From Ruminococcus sp. (GTDB lineage Bacteria; Bacillota; Clostridia; Oscillospirales; Ruminococcaceae): a stretch of 64,000 nucleotides of DNA. Below are positions 42,269-50,885 of the stretch, one piece after another. Position numbers and translations under genes: made by a program. The notes under the pieces are model-generated. The model saw only the letters and a list, made by a program, of their open reading frames with translations. It was not told the DNA's origin and did not search any database. Each line of letters begins with the position of its first letter. Position 1 is the first letter of the stretch. Location: contig JAFQHO010000037.1 in assembly GCA_017397925.1 (NCBI GenBank), positions 1 to 64,000 on the forward strand. The letters run 5' to 3'.

Positions 42269-42802
42269 ATGGAATTTACAGTACCAACAATTGAAACAGA
42301 AAGACTTATTCTCCGTCCGCTGACGATTGACGACGCAGAAGCCGCTTTTGAGTGGACAGGTGATGAACGAGTTGCAAAGTATATGATATACTCAACTCAC
42401 GAAAGCATTGAAACTACAAAAGAATGGCTGAATACCGTTGAAAATCTTGAAAATGAGTATTCATGGGGATTTGTCCGCAAGTCTGATAATAAGCTTATCG
42501 GAGCAGGAAGTATGAGATACCGCACCGATGAAAAAAAGTGGAGTTTCGGCTATAATATGCGGTATGACTGCTGGAATATGGGTTATACTACCGAAGCAAC
42601 ACTTGCAATGATGAACTACGTCCGTGAAAAGCACAATGCACACCGTTTTATAGCAGAATGTGCACAGGAAAATATTGGTTCTGCAAGAGTTATGGAAAAA
42701 TGCGGACTTCATTTTACTGGCAACGGCGAATATCAGAGCTACGACGGAAAGAAAACCTTTATTTCTAAGATTTACGAACTGGAGGACAAGGTAAATGATT
42801 AA
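42269..42802 (+). CDS. GNAT acetyltransferase (RimJ/RimL-like)
   Basis: A 177-residue acetyltransferase. ETERLILRPLTIDDAEAAFEWTGDERVAKYM is the usual start of the RimJ/RimL-type group, and FIAECAQENIGSARVMEKCGLHF contains the acetyl-CoA region and the NxxSxxxxEKxGF signature. The acceptor could be an amino group of a protein or small molecule. It has AGGTGA upstream, starts 9 bp after the YjbR gene, and overlaps the next gene by 8 bases. Confidence 0.92.
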   Translation: MEFTVPTIETERLILRPLTIDDAEAAFEWTGDERVAKYMIYSTHESIETTKEWLNTVENLENEYSWGFVRKSDNKLIGAGSMRYRTDEKKWSFGYNMRYDCWNMGYTTEATLAMMNYVREKHNAHRFIAECAQENIGSARVMEKCGLHFTGNGEYQSYDGKKTFISKIYELEDKVND

Positions 42803-43097
42803 GCACATAGTAATGTTCAAACTCAAAGCCACAGAGGGAATGAGCGAATACGACAATGCACTTGAAGCGAAAAAGCGTTTCGATGACGTAATTGCAAAGG
42901 TTGAGGAGCTTAAAAAGGGGGAGCTTGTTATCAACTCCGCTGACGCTCCCGAAAGCAATTACACAATTGCTCTTATCTGCGATTTTGACGATATAGAGGG
43001 ACTTAACGCATATCAGGTACACCCTGCACACGTTGAGTTTGCGAAATTCATAGGCACAGTAAAGACAGAACGTGCCTGCATAGATTATGAATTTTAA
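42795..43097 (+). CDS. Dabb (stress-responsive alpha/beta barrel) protein
   Basis: A 100-residue dimeric ferredoxin-like Dabb domain: starts MIKHIVMFKLK and ends with HPAHVEFAKFIG, both conserved. Dabb proteins serve as small oxygenase-like or stress proteins; no exact role can be given. The start lies inside the acetyltransferase gene (8-base overlap, GGAGG upstream), indicating coupled translation. A 10-bp inverted repeat (43102-43125) follows. Confidence 0.9.
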   Translation: MIKHIVMFKLKATEGMSEYDNALEAKKRFDDVIAKVEELKKGELVINSADAPESNYTIALICDFDDIEGLNAYQVHPAHVEFAKFIGTVKTERACIDYEF

Positions 43098-43101
43098 AAG
43101 A

Positions 43102-43125
43102 AATAATATATAGAAATATATTATT
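43102..43125. repeat. AT-rich inverted repeat
   Basis: AATAATATAT-AGAA-ATATATTATT, 10-bp arms, between the Dabb and SDR genes; role unknown. Confidence 0.5.
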
Positions 43126-43175
43126 ATAAATTATTTCGCCGTTGGCACTGACGGCAGAAAATGGAGGGAAAAACA

Positions 43176-43919
43176 ATGACAAACGTAAAAGGAAAATGGG
43201 CGCTTCTCACAGGCGCAAGCAGAGGAATCGGCTATCTTTCGGCTATTTTTATGGCTGAGCAGGGCTGTAATCTGGTACTCCACAGCAGAAAGGCTGAGCA
43301 TTGCGATAAGGTTCTTGCTGAGGTAAAGGCTCTTGGAGTTGAGGCTTATGTGGTTGAGGCTGAACTTTCCGACCTTGATTCCGTTGAGAAAATGCTGAAA
43401 GAAATCGACGCAAAGGGAACTCAGATTGACATTATCCTTAACAATGCAGGCTTGCAGATTGCATACAGAACGGAGTATCTCACAACTCCCGTGTCAGACT
43501 ATGACATCAGCTTCAAGGTAAACACAACCGCACCTATGATGATTTGCTACCACTTCCTCCCCGGAATGCAGGAGAGAGGATTCGGCAGAATTGTCAACAC
43601 AACAAGCGGCATTGCACTTGAACCCGAACAGGCAGGATATTCAGCTGCAAAAGCTGCACTCAACAAGGTAACAATTGACCTCGGCTCAAAGTATCAGGGC
43701 AGCGATATAGTTCTCAACCTTGCTGATCCGGGCTGGTGCAGAACAGAACTTGGCGGCCCTAACGCTCCAAACTCTCCCGAAAGCGCACTCCCAGGCGTAC
43801 TTGTTGGCGCATTTGTAGACGATAAGAAGTCAGGACGTATCTACTCTGCACAGGAATTTTCAGGAATGAGCCTTGAAGAAGCTGTTGCAAAGGCTGAATC
43901 TCAGGCATCTCCATATTAA
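43176..43919 (+). CDS. Short-chain dehydrogenase/reductase
   Basis: A 247-residue classical SDR: TGASRGIG cofactor loop, NNAG motif, catalytic Ser in TTSGIAL, and YSAAK for Y-x3-K. It would oxidise or reduce an alcohol/ketone with NAD(P); the substrate is unknown. I chose the ATG at 43176: the upstream in-frame ATG at 43161 overlaps the GGAGGG ribosome-binding site. FolC follows after 3 bp. Confidence 0.9.
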   Translation: MTNVKGKWALLTGASRGIGYLSAIFMAEQGCNLVLHSRKAEHCDKVLAEVKALGVEAYVVEAELSDLDSVEKMLKEIDAKGTQIDIILNNAGLQIAYRTEYLTTPVSDYDISFKVNTTAPMMICYHFLPGMQERGFGRIVNTTSGIALEPEQAGYSAAKAALNKVTIDLGSKYQGSDIVLNLADPGWCRTELGGPNAPNSPESALPGVLVGAFVDDKKSGRIYSAQEFSGMSLEEAVAKAESQASPY

Positions 43920-43922
43920 TCT

Positions 43923-45182
43923 ATGAATTACAATGAAGCAATGAGCTTTGTGAACTCCTACAGCAAATCGGGAAAGGCAGTTACTGACCTTTCCCGAGCA
44001 AGGGAGCTGATGAAGCGTATAGGAAATCCCGAAAAACAGCTGAAATTCGTACACGTTGCAGGCACAAACGGCAAAGGCTCAACAGTTGAATATATCTCAA
44101 ATGCTTTGATTTATTCGGGGTATAAGACAGGACAATTTACATCTCCTTATATTATCCATTATGCCGACAGAATTCGTATAAACGGGCAGGAAATAGACGA
44201 AAATTCCCTCTGCGAAATAGCTGAAAAAGTGAAAAATTCCGTTGCAGATGCGGAGTATTCCCAGTTTGAAATCACTATGGCAATTGCCCTGTTGTGGTAT
44301 GTCCGTGAAAAGTGCGATATTGTTGTGCTTGAAGCAGGCATAGGCGGACTTCTTGACTGCACAAACGTAATACCGTCACCTTTGGTTGCCGTAATTACGT
44401 CAATTTCCCTTGACCATACGGCGATTTTAGGCGATACCGTGGAGAAAATCGCAGCTCAGAAAGCAGGAATAATCAAGGAAAATTCCGCAGTTGTGCTTTC
44501 TTGCGATAACAGCCATGAAACATATGAAATTGTAAAAAAAGCGGCAGATAAAGTAGGTTCTGAGTTAATTACAATGGAGCATTTTGATTTTGAAATGCTT
44601 CCTGTTGAACCTGAAGGTCAGCCTTTTATATATTTAAGAAAAAAGTATAAAACAGCAATGTTCGGCAATGCACAGCCAATAAATGCAGTTACAGCTATTG
44701 AAGTATGTCATTTTCTACGTAAAAAAGGATTTGACATTTCAGAAGAAAATATTAAAAAATCCGTTGAAACCTCGCAGATAAAGGCAAGATGTCAGTATAT
44801 TGACGGCGAGCCGCCATTTATTATAGACGGCGGACATAATCCGGAGGGTATTGCGAATTTTGTCGGTGTTCTCGATAAAATTAACCGACCTGTATACGCT
44901 GTTCTTGGTATGGTTGATACAAAGGATTACGAACAGGGAGCGACACGAATTGCCCATTATGCTAAGAAAATTTATACTGTTGACAGTTTTGCATACAATG
45001 CGGTAAATGCTGATAAATTGGCTGAAATTGCATCTGAATTTACATATGCGGAGTCCTGCGGCACCCTTGAAGAAGCTGTAGGAAAAGCAACGGGGGATGC
45101 TTTAATGAATGATGGTATAGTTGCCGTCTGCGGTTCACTTTACCTTGCAAGCGAGCATCTCAATAATTGTGAAAATCAATGA
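43923..45182 (+). CDS. folC: Folylpolyglutamate synthase/dihydrofolate synthase
   Basis: A 419-residue Mur-ligase-like enzyme adding glutamates to folates. Visible are the P-loop HVAGTNGKGSTVEYIS, FTSPYIIHYADRIRING, EAGIGGLLDCTNVI, SLDHTAILG and DGGHNPEG. It may also make dihydrofolate from dihydropteroate. Immediately downstream of the SDR (3 bp), ending at a terminator. No other folate genes are near, so the link with the neighbours is unclear. Confidence 0.95.
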   Translation: MNYNEAMSFVNSYSKSGKAVTDLSRARELMKRIGNPEKQLKFVHVAGTNGKGSTVEYISNALIYSGYKTGQFTSPYIIHYADRIRINGQEIDENSLCEIAEKVKNSVADAEYSQFEITMAIALLWYVREKCDIVVLEAGIGGLLDCTNVIPSPLVAVITSISLDHTAILGDTVEKIAAQKAGIIKENSAVVLSCDNSHETYEIVKKAADKVGSELITMEHFDFEMLPVEPEGQPFIYLRKKYKTAMFGNAQPINAVTAIEVCHFLRKKGFDISEENIKKSVETSQIKARCQYIDGEPPFIIDGGHNPEGIANFVGVLDKINRPVYAVLGMVDTKDYEQGATRIAHYAKKIYTVDSFAYNAVNADKLAEIASEFTYAESCGTLEEAVGKATGDALMNDGIVAVCGSLYLASEHLNNCENQ

Positions 45183-45196
45183 AAATTATTCAAGAT

Positions 45197-45237
45197 ATCG
45201 GGTAGGATTGTACAACCATACAAATCTGCCCGATTTT
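45197..45237 (+). terminator. Terminator after folC
   Basis: ATCGGGTAG/CTGCCCGAT stem with a long loop, then TTTTT. Confidence 0.8.
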
Positions 45238-45259
45238 TAAATTTAGGTGTAATAACCCC

Positions 45260-45288
45260 TTGAAAAAATTGTCAGAAATTGGTATAAT
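45260..45288 (+). promoter_or_regulatory. Promoter of gdhA
   Basis: TTGAAA (45260-45265), 17 bp, TATAAT (45283-45288). Confidence 0.85.
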
Positions 45289-45354
45289 TTAATTAGCTGC
45301 AGAAGTCGTTATATATGGCGATTGCAGAAAATTTATAAAGGAGGTTTTTTAACA

Positions 45355-46707
45355 ATGGCGTTAAAGAATCAGTATCTTATTGACTTACTTGAAAGAGTTA
45401 AACAGAGAAATCAGGGCGAGCCTGAGTTCATTCAGACTGTAACAGAAGTTCTTGAAACTCTTGAGCCTGTTGCTGAAAAGAGACAGGATTATATTGATGC
45501 AGGCGTATTCGAGAGAATCGTAGAGCCTGAGAGACAGATTATCTTCCGTGTACCGTGGGTTGACGACAACGGCAAGACACAGGTAAACAGAGGTTTCAGA
45601 GTACAGTTCAACTCTGCAATCGGACCTTACAAGGGCGGTCTTAGATTCCACCCATCCGTATATCTTGGAATTATCAAGTTCCTTGGTTTTGAGCAGACAT
45701 TCAAGAACAGCCTTACATCCCTTCCTATGGGCGGCGGTAAGGGCGGTTCCGACTTCGACCCACAGGGCAAGTCAGACGCTGAGGTTATGCGTTTCTGCCA
45801 GAGCTTCATGACAGAGCTTTCAAGACACATCGGTCCTGACCTCGACGTTCCCGCTGGTGACATCGGTGTAGGCGCACGTGAAGTTGGCTACTTATTCGGC
45901 CAGTACAAGAGACTCCGCAACGAGTTCACAGGCGTACTTACAGGTAAGGGCATTCAGTTCGGCGGATCACTTATCCGTCCTGAGGCTACAGGCTACGGCG
46001 CTGTATACTACACAGTAGAGATGCTCAAGCACTTCGGTGACAGCATCGAGGGCAAGACATTTGCAATTTCAGGCTTCGGTAACGTTGCTTGGGGTACTGT
46101 TAAGAAGGTTAACGAGCTTGGCGGTAAGGTTGTAACAATTTCCGGTCCTGACGGATACATCTACGATCCCGACGGTATCAGCACACCTGAGAAGGTTGAC
46201 TTCCTCCTCGAGATGCGTGCTTCATGCCGCAACAGAGTACAGGATTACGCAGACAAGTTCGGCGTAGAGTTCTTCCCTGGCCAGAAGCCTTGGGGAACAA
46301 AGGCAGACATCATTATGCCTTGTGCTACACAGAACGAGGTTGATGTTAAGGAAGCTGAGCAGATCGTTGCTAACGGTGTTAAGTACTACGTTGAAGTTTC
46401 AAATATGCCTACAACAAACGAGGCTGTTGCATACCTCAAGGAGAACGGCGTAATCGTAGCACCTTCCAAGGCTGTTAACGCTGGCGGTGTTGCTGTATCT
46501 GGTCTTGAAATGTCACAGAACTCTATGAGATATTCTTGGACAGCTGAAGAAGTTGACGAGAAGCTCAAGGGCATCATGAAGAACATCTTTGATGCTTCAC
46601 TTGCTGCTGCTAATGAGTACGGCTTTGGCGATGACCTCGTTGCAGGTGCAAATATCGCAGGCTTCCTCAAGGTTGCTGAGGCAATGAAGGCACAGGGCTG
46701 TGTTTGA
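45355..46707 (+). CDS. gdhA: Glutamate dehydrogenase (NADP-type, hexameric)
   Basis: Forms glutamate from 2-oxoglutarate and ammonia, the main ammonia entry point in rumen and gut bacteria. The 450 residues are typical. Visible are PMGGGKGGSDFDP with the catalytic lysine, VPAGDIGVGAREVGYLFGQYK, TGYGAVYY and the Rossmann loop SGFGNVAWG. The ATG at 45355 follows GGAGG; an ATG at 45322 would add 11 poor residues. Codon use is strongly biased, suggesting high expression. Monocistronic. Confidence 0.97.
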   Translation: MALKNQYLIDLLERVKQRNQGEPEFIQTVTEVLETLEPVAEKRQDYIDAGVFERIVEPERQIIFRVPWVDDNGKTQVNRGFRVQFNSAIGPYKGGLRFHPSVYLGIIKFLGFEQTFKNSLTSLPMGGGKGGSDFDPQGKSDAEVMRFCQSFMTELSRHIGPDLDVPAGDIGVGAREVGYLFGQYKRLRNEFTGVLTGKGIQFGGSLIRPEATGYGAVYYTVEMLKHFGDSIEGKTFAISGFGNVAWGTVKKVNELGGKVVTISGPDGYIYDPDGISTPEKVDFLLEMRASCRNRVQDYADKFGVEFFPGQKPWGTKADIIMPCATQNEVDVKEAEQIVANGVKYYVEVSNMPTTNEAVAYLKENGVIVAPSKAVNAGGVAVSGLEMSQNSMRYSWTAEEVDEKLKGIMKNIFDASLAAANEYGFGDDLVAGANIAGFLKVAEAMKAQGCV

Positions 46708-46726
46708 TTAATCAAATAGTATAAAA

Positions 46727-46761
46727 CAAGGGTATCGGTTTCGGCTGATACCCTTTTGTTT
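46727..46761 (+). terminator. Terminator after gdhA
   Basis: AAGGGTATC/GATACCCTT stem followed by TTGTTT. Confidence 0.88.
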
Positions 46762-46809
46762 GCCAGATATACTTATTATGGTAAAATAATAATATTTTTG
46801 TTTTTTCAT

Positions 46810-46868
46810 AAAAACGTGTCCTTTTTTTGTAAGTTTACTCGAATGTATTATATAGAGGGGTAAATAAT
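46810..46868 (+). promoter_or_regulatory. ECF-type promoter repeat, copy 1
   Basis: A 59-bp unit with GTGTCC, 16 bp including a T-run, then CTCGAA, followed by TATTATATAGAGGGG. The spacing and T-run suit an ECF promoter. It matches copy 2 at 56 of 59 positions. Confidence 0.75.
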
Positions 46869-46923
46869 ACATTGAAAAAACCACTCGTATAAGTTAAAAT
46901 AAAAAAATATATCAAAAATCAAG

Positions 46924-46982
46924 AAAAACGTGTCCGTTTTTTTCAAGTTTACTCGAATGTATTATATAGAGGGGTAAATAAT
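46924..46982 (+). promoter_or_regulatory. ECF-type promoter repeat, copy 2
   Basis: The same 59-bp unit, 114 bp downstream of copy 1 and 32 bp before the first gene of the sigma operon. The three differences from copy 1 all lie in the T-rich spacer. Confidence 0.75.
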
Positions 46983-47014
46983 TCCTCCGAAAAAATATAA
47001 AAGGAGTCGATTTT

Positions 47015-47494
47015 ATGAAAAAACATAAGAAAGCAATTATACGAGCAGCGTCAGTACTTTTGATAGGAGCAGTAACGGTAGTGTGTCTTTTCTACTATCC
47101 CATATGCCCACGTATTTACTTTGGAAACAGAATTAAAGGCGATGTAACCATTACCTGTGACGGAAAGCCCTATGCCCTTAATCCTGATCGTTTGAAATCC
47201 GCTGCAAAAGTCAGGGAAACAGGAAACGGCAGATATTACATAGAAGTAAAAGGGGGAGAATACGGAAGCAATCCCTTTGAGATTGAACTCACTCACCATA
47301 GGATAGTAGAAGTGAATATTTTTCATTCAAACTGGTGGTATGTGACAGACTTCAATCTTGATATAAATATTGACAGCAGCAAAAAAGAGATAACATACAA
47401 AGGGTGGTATACCTCATCAGAAGACAGCGCTGCAATTGAAAGAAAGCAGATAATAGGCAAAGAAAAACTTGAAGTGAAACTTGGTACTGTATGA
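47015..47494 (+). CDS. Unknown membrane-anchored protein of an ECF operon
   Basis: A 159-residue protein with one N-terminal membrane segment (about 8-28) and a compact beta-rich extracellular domain (about 35-150) containing DVTITCDGKPYAL and KGGEYGSNPFEIEL. I do not recognise the family. It is the first gene after the tandem promoter repeats, with AAAGGAG upstream, 18 bp ahead of the sigma gene. A first-position target of the sigma factor that also senses the envelope is possible (inference). Confidence 0.7.
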   Translation: MKKHKKAIIRAASVLLIGAVTVVCLFYYPICPRIYFGNRIKGDVTITCDGKPYALNPDRLKSAAKVRETGNGRYYIEVKGGEYGSNPFEIELTHHRIVEVNIFHSNWWYVTDFNLDINIDSSKKEITYKGWYTSSEDSAAIERKQIIGKEKLEVKLGTV

Positions 47495-47512
47495 TAAAAA
47501 GGAGATGAATGG

Positions 47513-48061
47513 ATGTTAAAAGAAGAAAAGAAGAAAGCTGAATTTGCAAGAAAAATTTTCGATGAATATTGTAATTACGTCTATATAATTGTTATGAATA
47601 AAATCAAGGAATACGGCACAAAGGAAGACGCAGAGGAATGCGTCAGCGATGTATTTGCCGAAGTATTCCGCCATATGGATAAAATCATAGACTTTGAAGG
47701 TGACCTTAAGGGATATATAGGTACGGTTGCCAAAAGACGAGCTATAGATAAATACCGTCGTTTAAGCGACGTTTACGGCAGAGAACAGCCGATAGATGAT
47801 GAAATAGCGGAGCAGACAGCTTCTGACGAGGATATAGAGGAGTCCTACGATACAGCAAGCCGCAACGCCTATATACTTGATATAGTCAAGTCATTAGGCG
47901 AGCCTGACACAACGATTATAATAAATCAGTTTTATTACAATATGAAAGTCGCGGAAATTGCAAAGTCAATTTCCATGACGACTGCCGCAGTCCAGAAACG
48001 AAGCAAAAGGGCAAGAGAGCGGCTTCGGGCTATGCTTATGGAAGCAGATATAACTTTATAA
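47513..48061 (+). CDS. ECF RNA polymerase sigma factor
   Basis: A 182-residue ECF sigma: region 2 (YGTKEDAEECVSDVFAEVFRHMDKI, then LKGYIGTVAKRRAIDKYRR) and region 4 (GEPDTTIIINQFYYNMKVAEIAKSISMTTAAVQKRSKRARERL). AAGGAG precedes the ATG. The next gene, 14 bp on, encodes a membrane protein with anti-sigma topology. The two ECF-like promoter repeats upstream of the operon suggest autoactivation. Confidence 0.93.
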   Translation: MLKEEKKKAEFARKIFDEYCNYVYIIVMNKIKEYGTKEDAEECVSDVFAEVFRHMDKIIDFEGDLKGYIGTVAKRRAIDKYRRLSDVYGREQPIDDEIAEQTASDEDIEESYDTASRNAYILDIVKSLGEPDTTIIINQFYYNMKVAEIAKSISMTTAAVQKRSKRARERLRAMLMEADITL

Positions 48062-48075
48062 GGATATTGATAGAT

Positions 48076-49143
48076 ATGAGAAAGAATTTACTTGAAAATA
48101 TTGATTTTGAAACAGCTAAAAAAGTAGCTGATGAATTCCCTGCGCTTTCAAAAAGGGATATGGACAGGATGTTTTCAGCGTCAATGAAAAAGGCGAAGAA
48201 AATTTCCGTTGAAGATGACAGACGGGAGCAAATATTTGCATCTGCAATGGAAAAGGCATCATCTGAGGGATTTAACGATGTAGAGGTGCTTAAAATCGAG
48301 AAGTACAAAAAGCCTGCAATCAGCCGATATATCGGACTTGCTGCCTCATTGGCACTTGTGGGAGCAGTAATATTCGGTATGGGTACGCTTATCAGCAAAA
48401 GTCCCGATAAATCTGATAGCCCGGCCATTAAGCCGGCAACGCAGATTCCCACAGAGCAGCCAACAGAGGTACACGCTGATAAACAGGACTACGAAGGTGC
48501 CGCCTACAGAATAACCGACGAATATTTCACATTGGGCAGATATATATATGCAGGCGGCTTTGAATACAAGGAAAACAACGGCTTACCGCCAAAGGAAAGC
48601 GTAGTTGAAATCAGCTATATGGATGGCGGAGAGCTTAAAATCCAGGAATATTATCCCGTAATTGACGAAAAGTTCCCCGATATGGCGGCATTAAAAGCGT
48701 ATTATTATTCCTACAGGGCAGAAGGCTATACCGTATATGGAGAAATAACAGAAGATGAAAAGCAGCTGGAGCTTACAGATACATTATTCGGCGGAGATAT
48801 TACCGATGAAGATATGAAATCTCCCGAAACAATAACAGAAAAGCTGTGCAGCAAGGACGGCACATTTTACGAGTATATCAACATAAACGGCAATCTTTAT
48901 ATGCTGCAATACCCTGTTATTGAAGGCATTGAGGCTATAAGCGTAATGAATTGGACAAACGAGCCTGTTATATCTGATGTAAACGAAAACAGATTTACAG
49001 TGACAAGAAAATTTGTGTCTGTTGAAGAAGTCCTTATGGCGGAGGTTACAGTTGCTTTTGAAATGGTATGGGACGAAGTGGCACAGGATTGGCGTGCAGC
49101 ATCAGAAAACATAACAGGTAAGCCAATCGGACAGGGTGACTGA
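48076..49143 (+). CDS. Probable membrane anti-sigma factor
   Basis: A 355-residue protein: a charged cytoplasmic N-terminus (about 1-75, including NIDFETAKKVADEFPALSKRDMDRMF), one membrane helix (about 85-105, IGLAASLALVGAVIFGMGTLI), a Pro/Thr-rich stretch, and an extracellular region of about 220 residues with no family I know. I chose the ATG at 48076 rather than a TTG at 48067, which lies too close to the AAGGA site. Its position after an ECF gene suggests the role. Confidence 0.72.
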   Translation: MRKNLLENIDFETAKKVADEFPALSKRDMDRMFSASMKKAKKISVEDDRREQIFASAMEKASSEGFNDVEVLKIEKYKKPAISRYIGLAASLALVGAVIFGMGTLISKSPDKSDSPAIKPATQIPTEQPTEVHADKQDYEGAAYRITDEYFTLGRYIYAGGFEYKENNGLPPKESVVEISYMDGGELKIQEYYPVIDEKFPDMAALKAYYYSYRAEGYTVYGEITEDEKQLELTDTLFGGDITDEDMKSPETITEKLCSKDGTFYEYININGNLYMLQYPVIEGIEAISVMNWTNEPVISDVNENRFTVTRKFVSVEEVLMAEVTVAFEMVWDEVAQDWRAASENITGKPIGQGD

Positions 49144-49188
49144 ATTTTTGAAGCAATAAAATCAGAATAGGCAGAAAAGAGGATTATT

Positions 49189-50103
49189 ATGAATAAGATA
49201 GCATCAACTTCCCATAAAAATGGAAAAAAACGCGTTATTGTACTGTTCATTTTTATTGCGGCAGTTTTAATTGTACTATATTTTCGTGTAAATCCGAAAT
49301 GGAAAGCTGCCGACCTTAAAATTGAAACAACAAGAACGGTTTATGACATACAGTGTGTAAATTCAGAGGGAATGACAGTTGAAAGCCGAATAACTCCCCC
49401 TGACGGTTACAGCCGTGTTGCGGTTGAAAGGGGTAGTTTTGCTGAATATCTGCGAAAATACCCTCTGCACCCAGTTAACATAAAGCTTCCTGTATACAAC
49501 GGAAAAACACGGAATACAGATTCTCCTGCAATTTTTGATATAAGCCTTGGCGACGAAGGATATCAGCAATGTGCAGACAGCATTATAAGACTTTACAGTG
49601 ATTATTTCTACGAAAACAAGCAGTATGACAAGATTTCCTTTGAATTTTCCAACGGCGATATCTGCGATTATAACCGTTGGCGACAAGGTAAAAGAATGCT
49701 GGCACTGGGCAGTTTTTCCTGTGAAATTCCCGCGGCATTACCTGATGACAGTCAACAGGGATACAGAAATTATCTCAAAACTGTTATGAATTATGCAGGC
49801 ACACTTTCCCTGCTCAATGAATCTGAGCAGATTTCCCCCGATGAAATCCGTATTGGCGATATTATTTGTAATAAAGACCACGTTGTTCTTATAGTTGATG
49901 AGGCTGTCAATGAAAAGGGCGAAAAAACCTATCTCATAGGGCAAAGCTATATCCCTGCCGTATGTTTTCATTTAGTAACAACTTCCTATGGTGATGTTGA
50001 TTCACCGTGGTTTACACAGGAGCAGCTTGAAAAACAAGATTTTATTATCGACAGTGTGGGATTCACCCCAAATAATATACGCCGTTGGAAAGACGGTTTT
50101 TAA
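49189..50103 (+). CDS. DUF4846 family protein
   Basis: A 304-residue protein with an N-terminal membrane anchor (about 15-34) and an extracellular domain matching what I recall of DUF4846: ECADSIIRLYSDYFY-like helix (here QQCADSIIRLYSDY), FEFSNGDICDYNRWRQGKRM, then DEIRIGDIICNKDHVVLIVDEA and IGQSYIPAV. The last part resembles the core of NlpC/CHAP-like hydrolases, but no full catalytic triad can be assigned from reading. AGAGG lies upstream. Fourth gene of the ECF operon. Confidence 0.8.
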   Translation: MNKIASTSHKNGKKRVIVLFIFIAAVLIVLYFRVNPKWKAADLKIETTRTVYDIQCVNSEGMTVESRITPPDGYSRVAVERGSFAEYLRKYPLHPVNIKLPVYNGKTRNTDSPAIFDISLGDEGYQQCADSIIRLYSDYFYENKQYDKISFEFSNGDICDYNRWRQGKRMLALGSFSCEIPAALPDDSQQGYRNYLKTVMNYAGTLSLLNESEQISPDEIRIGDIICNKDHVVLIVDEAVNEKGEKTYLIGQSYIPAVCFHLVTTSYGDVDSPWFTQEQLEKQDFIIDSVGFTPNNIRRWKDGF

Positions 50104-50133
50104 AGGCATAAAAATATCATAAGGAGTGACATT

Positions 50134-50811
50134 ATGAAAAAACTTACAGTATTTCTTACAATAATTATCACATCAATAATAATGATGTGCGGCGGTATGA
50201 GCGCTTTTGCAGGTGATGTTCCTGAGAGCTTAACAGAGAGCAAGGCACAGGTTTATTTTGGCAGAATTGAAGAAATAGGCGATTTATCAGAAGAAAACGG
50301 CTTTGAAGTATATGATTATATTGAAGTTATGCCTGTTGAAGCGATTAAAGATAATGTAACACAGGGTGAAAAAATCAGATACAATATGGTTGAGTATAAT
50401 TTCCATTATAAGGGAAAACCGCAAAGTGACGAAATATATCTCTTTGCATACTATGACGAAAATAATCCTCTTGAATGTTTTTGTGTCACTGCCTATGATA
50501 CGGATACACTCAGAATTGTTGGAGTTAACCCGAATGATGAAAATAATATGTGGTTCAGATTTCAAAAGTATCTCAATGAGGGTAAATATGGCAAAGCAAA
50601 GATAGAAGGAATAACTCCAAAATCTTATGAAGCTTATGAAGATAAAATGAATGCTGAAAGAAAAAGAAGTGAGTTTTTCAACAATTCTGAAAAGCTTTTA
50701 TTTGAGAAATCGTCCATTATATTACGTTTCTGGTGGATTGGTGTTATTATTATCACTGCCGTTATCGTTTTAGCAGTAAAAACAATAAGAAAACGCCATA
50801 AGAAATCATAA
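50134..50811 (+). CDS. Unknown secreted, C-terminally anchored protein
   Basis: A 225-residue protein with a signal peptide (about 1-27), an extracellular domain (about 30-190; SKAQVYFGRIEEIGDLSEENGFEVYDYIEV hints at an OB-like beta barrel), a C-terminal membrane helix (about 197-215) and a basic tail. No known family is recognised. AAGGAG precedes the ATG. Last gene of the ECF operon; the spacing of 30 bp to the DUF4846 gene supports co-transcription. Confidence 0.72.
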   Translation: MKKLTVFLTIIITSIIMMCGGMSAFAGDVPESLTESKAQVYFGRIEEIGDLSEENGFEVYDYIEVMPVEAIKDNVTQGEKIRYNMVEYNFHYKGKPQSDEIYLFAYYDENNPLECFCVTAYDTDTLRIVGVNPNDENNMWFRFQKYLNEGKYGKAKIEGITPKSYEAYEDKMNAERKRSEFFNNSEKLLFEKSSIILRFWWIGVIIITAVIVLAVKTIRKRHKKS

Positions 50812-50850
50812 ATCAGTTATATATTGCATTTTTTCACCTTTGTCCGCATA

Positions 50851-50875
50851 TCCTTTACAGATAAAACGTAAAGGA
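50851..50875 (+). promoter_or_regulatory. Hairpin covering the ribosome-binding site of the P-type ATPase
   Basis: TCCTTTAC (50851-50858) pairs perfectly with GTAAAGGA (50868-50875) across a 9-base loop. The second arm contains the AAAGGAG site 11 bases before the ATG. Confidence 0.6.
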
Positions 50876-50885
50876 GTGTTTCAAT

